64,000 nucleotides of DNA, taken from contig JAZNCN010000015.1 in assembly GCA_045587545.1 (NCBI GenBank), positions 17,257 to 81,256 of the forward strand. The letters run 5' to 3'. Below, one piece after another: positions 57,112 through 64,000 of this stretch. Source of the DNA: Caccoplasma_A sp045587545. Lineage in GTDB: Bacteria; Bacteroidota; Bacteroidia; Bacteroidales; G3-4614. The notes beneath the pieces were generated by a model. The model ran no database searches, was not told the DNA's origin, and saw only the letters and a list, made by a program, of their open reading frames with translations. The position numbers were made by a program, and so were the translations under genes. The stretch's first letter is position 1. The number at the start of each line of letters is the position of its first letter.

Positions 57112-59100
57112 TTAGTTTGCAAAGTCAACGCTTACTCCAAATTGGAACGAAGCAGGAGACATAGGATAGTGAGGCATATTCATTGAGTTGTTACCGCCAA
57201 ACAAACCTCTGTTAAAGTGGGTGTACATAACATAAAAGCGCACCATTTTCAGTTTCATATTAGCGTACACGTTCATAAACGGATAATTACCCACTTTATA
57301 TTCATCTTGAACTCTGAATGTAGCGGTAGCAGGGTTGTAAATCTCGCTATAATATAGAGTGTTATATCTGCAGTCAACACCAATTTGAGTTTCTAACACC
57401 TTAGCAATTTTAAATAGCAGATAAAAATTTCCGTAAGCCGATAGGGCAGGAACAGGGATAACGTTCTGTTTGCTTGAAGCTTGATAAATAGCCTCTACGT
57501 CAAGGTGTACTATGCTTACTTTAAACTTTTGTTTAAGAGTTGCCATAAAGAGTTGAATATTATCACTCTCTTGAGTGGGCAAATTCTCCTTATTAAAATA
57601 TACATGATTTTGAATATTTTCAAAACCAACATTAACGTAGGTTCCCCAATTCGGAATTAATACTTCTCCACCAACTCTGAATTTTCTGATTTTGCCAAAA
57701 TCATTATCCCATAAGAAGTGGTTCGAAACATATTTCTTAGTATAAAAAGCAGGTTCGATATTTTTGAAGAAACCATAAGCTCTAATTGTAAGAGAGTCTT
57801 TCAAAAACTTAAATTTTGATTGCACGCTACCGTTAATATCCATTGAACCCAATTCGCTGCCGGTTAAGCCCCATTTTCCCGCAACATTATAAGTAAAGAG
57901 AGAACCTTGTTTCTTCGAAAGTTCGCCACCAACCCAAACAATATTATCGGTATAAACATTCTTATTAAGTACTGCAGCAAAAGGAATTGATTGTTCCGGC
58001 AGTAGAGGCAAAGATGGTTGAATAGTGCTATTCTCAGGAATAGGTAATGACATTAGTTTAAAACGTCTGACCTCATATGTTGCAAAAGCCGATATACCCA
58101 TCTTTGCACGTTTCTTAAAGCCTTCCATTAGCGAAACACCTAAAGTGTTACTCAAATTCCAATATGAAGTAGTATCGTTTGTAATATCGGGGTTAAAATA
58201 GGAATTTTTAAAATAGGAGCTATTATCTTCTGCATCTCTATCGGTAAAACTGCGTTGGTTATCCTCAAAACTGAATGTATGGAAAATATTCATAACGGGT
58301 ACGAATTTTTCCATTCTCAAAGTATCATTAATAATCTCCTCTTTGTAGTTTCCGAAAAAATATTTGTGTGCAAAATATACGTTTTTACCTTTCAATCTTG
58401 TAAGAGCATCATTCAAATTTACTGGAATATCCTTATCGTCAACATTGCCCTTGCCATTATCAACTTCATCAGGCTTAAGAATAAAATCATCATCTTTTAT
58501 ACCTCCGTTTTCTTGCATTACAACATTATATGCATTAAACATGGCATCAAGTTGATATCTATCGCTTGAATAGTTTGCACCCAACTGCCAAGTGAAGTTT
58601 TTAGTCCTTTGACGGTAAAAGTGCCCTTTATTATACATATATCTTGCGTTACCCTCAAAACCAAGATTTTTATTAACGTTAGCCGAGAAAGTTGCGTTAA
58701 GGTCGTCGTTGCGGTTTTCTTTACTTGCACCGCTCAAATACGACAGTAAAGTCATGGGCACTCTTGTATTATAGAATGTATATGATTGAGGAGTAACAAT
58801 ATATTTTAATAAAGGGAATTTAAAAATGAACTCAGGCATCTCTGCTCTGTTCATTACAATTCTTGACATAGAAGGACCTCCAAAGTAGCCGGCACCGGTT
58901 GCTCCGTCGTCCCACGAATAAGGTTGGTCTGTTTGAAAATAGTTTAAATGTAGCGTATCAATAGGAACTCTATATCTTTCGCCTGTGGTTTCAGACAAAC
59001 GCCAAGCAAAAGGTTCTCCAATAACAGCCGTACTATCTTTAGCAAAAGCCCCGACAGAAACTAAAGCAAGAATAAAAATAGTGCAAAAAAACTTTTTCAT
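57112..59100 (-). CDS. Putative porin (DUF4289/PF14121-type), outer-membrane barrel
   Basis: A 662-aa exported barrel protein. Signal peptide MKKFFCTIFILALVSVGAFA, then PFAWRLSETTGERYRVPIDTLHLNYFQ (family N-terminus), GPSMSRIVMNR, and a long series of alternating amphipathic strands ending FQFGVSVDFAN. This is the Bacteroidales putative porin family. The start at 59100 is chosen because upstream frame residues run through non-coding repeat D. First gene of a three-gene operon. Confidence 0.85.
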   Translation of the reverse strand: MKKFFCTIFILALVSVGAFAKDSTAVIGEPFAWRLSETTGERYRVPIDTLHLNYFQTDQPYSWDDGATGAGYFGGPSMSRIVMNRAEMPEFIFKFPLLKYIVTPQSYTFYNTRVPMTLLSYLSGASKENRNDDLNATFSANVNKNLGFEGNARYMYNKGHFYRQRTKNFTWQLGANYSSDRYQLDAMFNAYNVVMQENGGIKDDDFILKPDEVDNGKGNVDDKDIPVNLNDALTRLKGKNVYFAHKYFFGNYKEEIINDTLRMEKFVPVMNIFHTFSFEDNQRSFTDRDAEDNSSYFKNSYFNPDITNDTTSYWNLSNTLGVSLMEGFKKRAKMGISAFATYEVRRFKLMSLPIPENSTIQPSLPLLPEQSIPFAAVLNKNVYTDNIVWVGGELSKKQGSLFTYNVAGKWGLTGSELGSMDINGSVQSKFKFLKDSLTIRAYGFFKNIEPAFYTKKYVSNHFLWDNDFGKIRKFRVGGEVLIPNWGTYVNVGFENIQNHVYFNKENLPTQESDNIQLFMATLKQKFKVSIVHLDVEAIYQASSKQNVIPVPALSAYGNFYLLFKIAKVLETQIGVDCRYNTLYYSEIYNPATATFRVQDEYKVGNYPFMNVYANMKLKMVRFYVMYTHFNRGLFGGNNSMNMPHYPMSPASFQFGVSVDFAN

Positions 59101-59104
59101 TTTG

Positions 59105-59112
59105 CAAAGATA
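59105..59112 (-). promoter_or_regulatory. -7 promoter box TATCTTTG very close to the porin start
   Basis: Minus-strand TATCTTTG ends only 4 bases before the ATG at 59100. Transcription starting 5-7 bases downstream would place the 5' end at or within the start codon, so the mRNA would be leaderless. Confidence 0.5.
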
Positions 59113-59113
59113 C

Positions 59114-59143
59114 GAATAAGCGAGCAAAAAATAAAGTTTACTT
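59114..59143. repeat. Direct repeat D, copy 1
   Basis: GAATAAGCGAGCAAAAAATA followed by AAGTTTACTT; identical in 30 bases to 59195-59224. A degenerate third copy lies near 59905-59940. Confidence 0.65.
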
Positions 59144-59194
59144 TGATTTTTTTCAGCGAGCGAGAGTATCTTCGGCGTTCGCGCCAAAGAAAAA

Positions 59195-59224
59195 GAATAA
59201 GCGAGCAAAAAATAAAGTTTACTT
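59195..59224. repeat. Direct repeat D, copy 2
   Basis: Identical to 59114-59143 at an 81-base offset. Between the copies lies a stem-like segment rich in GCGAGCGAG and GGCGTTCGCGCC. Confidence 0.65.
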
Positions 59225-59289
59225 GAATATTTATATTTAAAAATGAACAAAAAATAAAAAGCGTTTGTTATAAGTAAAAAATAAATATT

Positions 59290-59856
59290 ATGAACGAAAC
59301 AGTAATGCAATTTTGGGGCAAAACAAGATTTTGGTGGATTATCCTCATATTGGGTGTGCTATTAATACCTGCAGGTATATGGTTGATAATTTCGCCAATG
59401 GCAGGATATGTGGCAATATCAATAATATTAGGTTGGTCGTTAGTGCTATTTGGGATAGTACAATTATTGGTATCAAGCGATGCGGTACATCACAGTCATG
59501 GTTGGGGTTGGTGGTTAGCCGGAGGGATATTTGATATATTTATAGGATTTATACTTGTAGGTAATCTGATATTGAGTGAATTGATATTACCATACTTTTT
59601 TGCTTTTGTATTACTCTTTAAATCAATAAGTAATATAATATCTTCACTATCAATGGTTAAAGCCAATAAATATTGGTGGCTTTATATGATAAACGGAATA
59701 TTGTTATTAATAGTGTCATTTATATTCTTTTATACACCATTTATGAGTGCCTATGTAATAATATTTCTCAGTGCATTTGCCTTTATATATTGGGGAATAA
59801 ATTTGATACTATTTTCAATAGACATAAAACCAAATAAGAGAGTTGTCAGCTATTAG
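59290..59856 (+). CDS. HdeD-like/DUF308 membrane protein
   Basis: A 188-aa protein with six hydrophobic helices, the layout of HdeD/DUF308 proteins: WWIILILGVLLIPAGIWLI at the N-terminus, GWGWWLAGGIFDIFIGFILV in the middle, and a final AFIYWGINLILFSI. HdeD is linked to acid resistance in Escherichia coli, but family function is general and unclear. It is divergent from the porin gene with repeat D between them. Confidence 0.8.
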   Translation: MNETVMQFWGKTRFWWIILILGVLLIPAGIWLIISPMAGYVAISIILGWSLVLFGIVQLLVSSDAVHHSHGWGWWLAGGIFDIFIGFILVGNLILSELILPYFFAFVLLFKSISNIISSLSMVKANKYWWLYMINGILLLIVSFIFFYTPFMSAYVIIFLSAFAFIYWGINLILFSIDIKPNKRVVSY

Positions 59857-60204
59857 TTGTCTTAGTAATCCTATTTATCTCAGCTATCTTAGAAAAAAGA
59901 GCCAAATCTGCGAATAAGAGAGCGCAAAGAAAAGTTTACTTAACCTTTGCCGAACGAGAGCAGGTTGGGCGAGCGAAGCGAGCCAATTGTGTTTTATATA
60001 TTTCCTATTTTCTTTATCAAAGAGGCGGGCGTTGCGTGAGCAAAGTCCGCCTCGCATTTAAAAATTAGATAAAAAGATAAAATAGACGGTTAAACACAAT
60101 GGCAAATCAAACAAAAGCATTAATTTTACAAAATAAAACAATAAGCAATTAAACCAAAAAGAGATAAAACGGTCAATAAAGTAGAACAAAAAAACTATTT
60201 TACT
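59857..60204. other. Intergenic region with repeat B copy 2 and hairpins; no gene seen
   Basis: It holds repeat B copy 2 (59861-59896), a degenerate repeat D (GCGAATAAGAGAGCGCAAAG near 59908), a GAGGCGG/CCGCCTC stem (60022-60028 with 60047-60053), and AT-rich DNA. The GAGGCGG stem lacks a T-run. Confidence 0.5.
59861..59896. repeat. Dispersed repeat B, copy 2
   Basis: Matches 54901-54936 at 31 of 36 positions, ending in the same ATCTTAGAAAA. Confidence 0.55.
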
Positions 60205-61311
60205 ATGAAAGCAAGAGGTATAATAGCAGGACTACTGATTATGGCAACGTTACCCATTATGGCGCAACGTAGTGTGTTTGAAGACGACATATACTATACA
60301 CCAAAAGACGAAGTAAAAACAGTAGTAAAAAAACAAACAGTGCAAACACAAACTGTAACGCAACAAAACGTAGCGCCGGTATCACAGCAGGTATCGCAAG
60401 AGTCGGAGCAGTTTGATGTAGATGCATATAACAGACGTTATGCCACAAGTTACACACCATCAACAACAGATAGTGTAACAGAACAAACAACAACTACCAC
60501 CACGACTACTACCACAACCCAATCATATTACGAAAACGGAGTAGGAACAAGCAATATGGAGTATGCCGAGCGCATACGACGTTTTCACAATCCCGAAGTA
60601 GGGTTATATGTAGTTGATCCCGAGTATAACACAATCTATTTAATAGAAGATGATTACACGCCATACGTAACATCAGTAAACATAATAACATCACCATGGG
60701 TAACGCCATGGGGTTGGAGTACATACAGATGGTACGGATATCCCTACTCATCGTGGAGTTGGAGTATAAACTATAATCCATGGTATTGGAACTCATGGTG
60801 TTGGCATTCAGTATATAATCCTTATTATCCGGGTTATTATCCTCCACGTCCTGGTTATTACCCTCCACGTCCATATCCGGGATATCGTCCCGATTATCGC
60901 CCTGCTCCCGATCATCATCACAAACCGGGATATGCGCCACGTCCAGGAGGTAATCACGGAACACGGTATACCCCTGGAGGATCAGTAGGGACAGGAGGTC
61001 GTACTGATGGAGCAACACGCTATAGTGGAACAAAACCATCACATAATGCACCCAATAGATCATCTGTAGTACAACCATCAAACAAAAGAGGAGGAGCAAC
61101 AGGATCATACGGAGATAGAGGAACAAGCAGTGGTTCAAACAGAGGAACCTCTGTAAGTGGAGGTTCATTTAGCCGTCCATCATACTCATCGCCATCAGCA
61201 CCCTCACGTCAAAGTTATTCGCCAAGTAGTGGAAGTGGAGGCAGAATAAGCTCAGGCTCATCAATAGGAAGTTCAGGAGGACGTAGTGTAGGCGGAAGAG
61301 GTTCAAGGTAA
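60205..61311 (+). CDS. Secreted low-complexity protein (Thr, Tyr/Pro and Gly/Ser-rich)
   Basis: A 368-aa exported protein: signal peptide MKARGIIAGLLIMATLPIMAQ, a Thr-rich stretch (about residues 93-107, with eleven Thr in a row), a Trp/Tyr-rich region (about 165-205), a PPRPGYYPPRP region (about 213-245), and a Gly/Ser-rich end (about 250-368). I know no family; the end is basic with RGSR. It is followed after 21 bases by a FadL-type OMP gene, so an envelope or surface role is likely. Confidence 0.7.
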   Translation: MKARGIIAGLLIMATLPIMAQRSVFEDDIYYTPKDEVKTVVKKQTVQTQTVTQQNVAPVSQQVSQESEQFDVDAYNRRYATSYTPSTTDSVTEQTTTTTTTTTTTQSYYENGVGTSNMEYAERIRRFHNPEVGLYVVDPEYNTIYLIEDDYTPYVTSVNIITSPWVTPWGWSTYRWYGYPYSSWSWSINYNPWYWNSWCWHSVYNPYYPGYYPPRPGYYPPRPYPGYRPDYRPAPDHHHKPGYAPRPGGNHGTRYTPGGSVGTGGRTDGATRYSGTKPSHNAPNRSSVVQPSNKRGGATGSYGDRGTSSGSNRGTSVSGGSFSRPSYSSPSAPSRQSYSPSSGSGGRISSGSSIGSSGGRSVGGRGSR

Positions 61312-61332
61312 AACCAAAATAATAGTACAGAT

Positions 61333-62940
61333 ATGAAGAAGATAGTTTTTATAATAGCTTTAATAATACCAAACATATTACATGCTCAAAATGCGATAGA
61401 TGCATTTAGGGTATCCGATTCTCAAATAAAAGGTACTGCGCGTTACGTATCCATGGGAGGGGCATTCACTTCACTCGGAGGCGATCCGTCATCAATATCG
61501 CAAAATCCGGCAGGAATAGGCGTATATCGTTCGTCAGAGATTTCGCTTACATTAGGAGGGTTATGGACAAAAAACACATCGCCCTCAACCGAAGCATCAA
61601 AAAATGGAACATTAACATTTGACAACTTAGCATTGGTAACAACATTCAATACCAAAAAAAACAAAGGATTATTAAGCTTTAATTTGGGAGTAACCTATAA
61701 TCGCAATCAGTCTTACGACCGCACATATAACGGAGCAGTACCAAACTTAGGAGCATCATTTACCAACTATCTCGAAACTGTAACAAACGGCATACCATCA
61801 ACAGATCTTGTAGTAACTGAGGAAAAAGATTCATATTACGAAACTTCATCGCCATGGTTATCAATATTAGGATATCAATCATTTTTGATATCACCTATAG
61901 TTGATGGAGCAGATACATATTACGGGTTATTCACGCCACACAGTAGTACAGGCTCATCATATGCCACAATAAAAGATAGCGGACGTAACGATGAATATAC
62001 CATAAACTTTGGCGGAAACATAAACAATCGCGTATATTTTGGAGCAGCATTAGGAATTCGCGATTTTAATATAGCGCGAGAAGTATATTATACCGAAGAT
62101 TTATATAATACTCAAGGAGTATATGTAAATAATCAAAATGTTACAGGAGATATAACATCGGCAAATTACACATACCATACCATCTATAATATGAAGGGAA
62201 CAGGATTTAATGGTAAATTTGGAGTTATAGTCCGAGCAACAGATAATCTAAGAATAGGAGCAACAATTCATACACCAACCTATTTTACAGTCGATCAGAC
62301 AATAGATGCCTCAATAGATAACTATATGTTAGTTAACTATAATGCAATGGCAAATTTAAAAAATGAGTCGGCAAATCAAATTATTCCGGCAATAGCAGTA
62401 AATACCATAAAAATACGTACCCCATGGAATTTTCAAGTAGGAGCATCATATGTAATTGGTAAAAAGGCAATAGTCTCAGCCGATTACCAATATACAGCAT
62501 ACAACACTATGAAAATGAAAGAGTATAATGGCGATGAATATCCTATAGAAAAAGAGTTTTATAAAACAATGTTCAAGGCTGGGCATACAGTAAAATTAGG
62601 AGCAGAATACCGGATAACCAATGCCTTGTCGTTGCGAGCAGGCTATGCCATAGAGTTATCGCCTATAAAAAACGAGCTTAAAAATGTAGAGGCAGAAGTT
62701 CCAACAGCAGGAATGCAAACAGCCTATATGTTGCCGGGTAACGCATCATACTATAGTTGTGGAGCAGGATATAAGTTCCGTATGTGTTATCTCGATTTTG
62801 CATATCAGCACTACACACAAAAATCCGATATGTTTGGTTACTCTCCACTATTTACAGGAGATACGTCACTTATTCCCGGAAGTTCAGAGGTAACAACAAA
62901 ACAAAATGCTATAACATTTACATTCGGCTTAAAATTTTAA
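61333..62940 (+). CDS. FadL/OmpP1-type outer-membrane transporter
   Basis: A 535-aa exported barrel protein: signal peptide MKKIVFIIALIIPNILHAQ, then AIDAFRVSDSQIKGTARYVSMGGAFTSLGGDPSSISQNPAGIG, in outline the N-terminal plug of OmpP1/FadL/TodX (GGA...D.SS...NPAG), and a barrel ending QNAITFTFGLKF with terminal Phe. FadL proteins import hydrophobic molecules. It ends in a strong terminator. Confidence 0.88.
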   Translation: MKKIVFIIALIIPNILHAQNAIDAFRVSDSQIKGTARYVSMGGAFTSLGGDPSSISQNPAGIGVYRSSEISLTLGGLWTKNTSPSTEASKNGTLTFDNLALVTTFNTKKNKGLLSFNLGVTYNRNQSYDRTYNGAVPNLGASFTNYLETVTNGIPSTDLVVTEEKDSYYETSSPWLSILGYQSFLISPIVDGADTYYGLFTPHSSTGSSYATIKDSGRNDEYTINFGGNINNRVYFGAALGIRDFNIAREVYYTEDLYNTQGVYVNNQNVTGDITSANYTYHTIYNMKGTGFNGKFGVIVRATDNLRIGATIHTPTYFTVDQTIDASIDNYMLVNYNAMANLKNESANQIIPAIAVNTIKIRTPWNFQVGASYVIGKKAIVSADYQYTAYNTMKMKEYNGDEYPIEKEFYKTMFKAGHTVKLGAEYRITNALSLRAGYAIELSPIKNELKNVEAEVPTAGMQTAYMLPGNASYYSCGAGYKFRMCYLDFAYQHYTQKSDMFGYSPLFTGDTSLIPGSSEVTTKQNAITFTFGLKF

Positions 62941-62987
62941 AGAAACAAACAATATAATTATTAGTATAAGAACTAATAAAAAGAATT

Positions 62988-63021
62988 AAACCAAACTAAG
63001 ACTAAAAACTTAGTTTGGTTT
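62988..63021 (+). terminator. Terminator of the FadL-type gene
   Basis: AAACCAAACTAAG (62988-63000) pairs with CTTAGTTTGGTTT (63009-63021), followed by T-rich DNA. It is 47 bases past the stop. Confidence 0.8.
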
Positions 63022-63164
63022 TTATATCTCTTCATAAACATATTAAAAACTAATAAAATAGTACAGAGGGTAAAAAATAAGCTATAAAACTATTATCTTG
63101 GTTTTGTTTCTCGATGAGTTAAATTGTCAGTTGTCAGTTAATTTCTCATTTCTAATTCCAAATT

Positions 63165-63246
63165 AACAAGCTTTCGCTTGTTGAACCAGCTCATGCTCGG
63201 CATTGCTTAAACAAGTTTTGCACTACTCTCGCTTACTCGCAGATTT
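63165..63246. repeat. Dispersed repeat C, copy 1
   Basis: An 82-base segment starting with a stem AACAAGC-TTTC-GCTTGTT and containing GCTCGGCATTGCT, AACAAGTTTTGCAC and CTCTCGCTTACTCGC. It is about 85% identical to 63824-63905, which flanks the other side of the DoxX gene. Confidence 0.65.
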
Positions 63247-63288
63247 CCTAATTCCTAATTCAATAAACTAACAATAGGTAGCAGATAG

Positions 63289-63741
63289 CTATCCCCTAAC
63301 TTTATTCTTTTCGTAATATCTGTGAATAAATCTGTCGGTCGAATATTGTCCGCCACCCGTAATAAACAGAAATGTATAAATAGCAAGGTATAACATTGAC
63401 AGTTCAGAGGTAGAAAGAGAAAAAGAAGGGAAAGTAAAAAAAGCGGCAGTAGCCATACCAATCATCAAAATAAGAGCAGCTACTCGAGTAGCAAGACCAG
63501 CTATAATAAGAATAGAACAGCCAAATTCTGCAGTAGTAATAATCATAAGAGCCACCCACGAATTTAGCCCGAATGGAGTAGGGAAGCCTTCGGCAATATC
63601 AGTGAAATTTTTAATTTTGTCAATAGCATGAGTAAGCATCATTACTCCCACAAAACAGCGAATAAGAAGCAGAGCAATACTCACTTCGGTATTATACACA
63701 TTGTTCAGGAACGAACATCTTTTACTACCATTTTTATACAT
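63289..63741 (-). CDS. DoxX-family membrane protein
   Basis: A 150-aa protein with four hydrophobic helices of the DoxX/DoxD family: IALLLIRCFVGVMMLTHAIDKIKNF, ALMIITTAEFGCSILIIAGLATRVAAL and FLFITGGGQYSTDRFI (shown as family marks). Members are linked to respiratory or redox complexes, but function is not settled. It is bracketed by two copies of repeat C, one on each side, and its own promoter was not clear. Confidence 0.82.
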   Translation of the reverse strand: MYKNGSKRCSFLNNVYNTEVSIALLLIRCFVGVMMLTHAIDKIKNFTDIAEGFPTPFGLNSWVALMIITTAEFGCSILIIAGLATRVAALILMIGMATAAFFTFPSFSLSTSELSMLYLAIYTFLFITGGGQYSTDRFIHRYYEKNKVRG

Positions 63742-63823
63742 ATCATTTTTAGTTTATAACTATTAATAGTTAATAAATAACACATAAGGACTTTAAAAAG
63801 TTTTTAGTTGTCAACTGTCAGTT

Positions 63824-63905
63824 AACAAGCCTTCGTTTGTTGAATCTGCTTACGCTCGGCATTGCTAAAACAAGTTTTGCACAACTCTCGCTTACTCGCA
63901 AATTT
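63824..63905. repeat. Dispersed repeat C, copy 2
   Basis: Matches copy 1 along 82 bases, with a stem AACAAGC-CTTC-GTTTGTT that keeps pairing through a G-T change. It lies upstream of the DoxX gene; copy 1 lies downstream. Confidence 0.65.
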
Positions 63906-64000
63906 ATCAGTTGTCAGTAATATTACACTATTAGTCTAATTTGTCTGAAAGACTTGGCAAACTTGTTTGCTACATAATAGCCGTAGGTTTTCAAACCTAC

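Noticed and set aside
59101..59310. N-terminal extension of the porin
   Set aside because: It encodes duplicated peptide segments derived from DNA repeat D and displaces the signal peptide.

Overview
The window looks like a chromosomal segment of an AT-rich member of the order Bacteroidales (phylum Bacteroidota). Evidence: many promoters carry the phylum's TAnnTTTG -7 box, several with a TTG about 19-21 bases upstream; the tmRNA encodes the tag GENNYALAA; there are Bacteroidetes-type outer-membrane porins, SPII lipoproteins, a subtilase with a C-terminal T9SS-like sorting domain, a fused DAHP synthase/chorismate mutase, and a debranching enzyme-glycosyltransferase-GH57 cluster. No rRNA, transposase, integrase, phage gene or CRISPR array was seen. 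Genus is not decided.

Layout. 1-8.8 kb: end of the ATP synthase operon (atpH-atpA-atpG) running straight into nuoI-J-K-L-M-N, so oxidative phosphorylation genes are fused in one transcription unit and nuoA-H are not here. 8.9-11.3 kb: membrane Zn-peptidase, a Crp/Fnr regulator, MarC. 11.4-16.1 kb: glycogen/alpha-glucan cluster. 16.2-20.9 kb: tiny lipoprotein, acidic protein, OmpA-like protein, then an ATPase-TOPRIM fusion overlapping menA and followed by a CPBP protease. 20.9-21.2 kb: three small membrane peptides on the minus strand. 21.4-24.5 kb: DUF805, M23 peptidase lipoprotein, DEAD-box helicase. 24.6-28.2 kb: metF-holB, then a YhhQ-type queuosine-precursor transporter with a small radical-SAM protein.

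28.2-29.9 kb is the most accessory part: ssrA (tmRNA) and, directly upstream of it, a compact three-gene cassette built around a DUF3990 (ADP-ribosyltransferase-like) gene. The cassette is bracketed by a perfect 33-bp direct repeat, and that repeat is the core promoter (-33 and -7 boxes) of the tmRNA and of the cassette. 29.9-46.3 kb: BASS transporter, pheT-yebC, subtilase, thrS, a lipoprotein, two paralogous beta-barrel genes with related structured leaders, ybaK, pheS-nth, tilS-cvfB. 46.3-51 kb: a leucine-rich-repeat secreted protein and an aromatic amino-acid operon (aminotransferase, DAHP synthase/chorismate mutase, prephenate dehydrogenase) behind a classical attenuator with a Phe/Tyr-rich leader peptide. 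51-54.5 kb: prfA, pyrF, pgk. 54.5-64 kb: repeat-rich intergenic DNA, tRNA-Ser(UGA), a porin/binding-protein/lipoprotein operon, HdeD-like protein, a low-complexity secreted protein with a FadL-type OMP, and DoxX.

The strongest regulatory observations are the Phe/Tyr attenuator (47.5-47.8 kb), the long leader with mutually exclusive hairpins before the first porin (40.0-40.5 kb), and the promoter-duplicating cassette beside ssrA. The small membrane peptide cluster and the ATPase-TOPRIM fusion are candidate under-described systems. Family assignments were made by reading motifs, not by database search.
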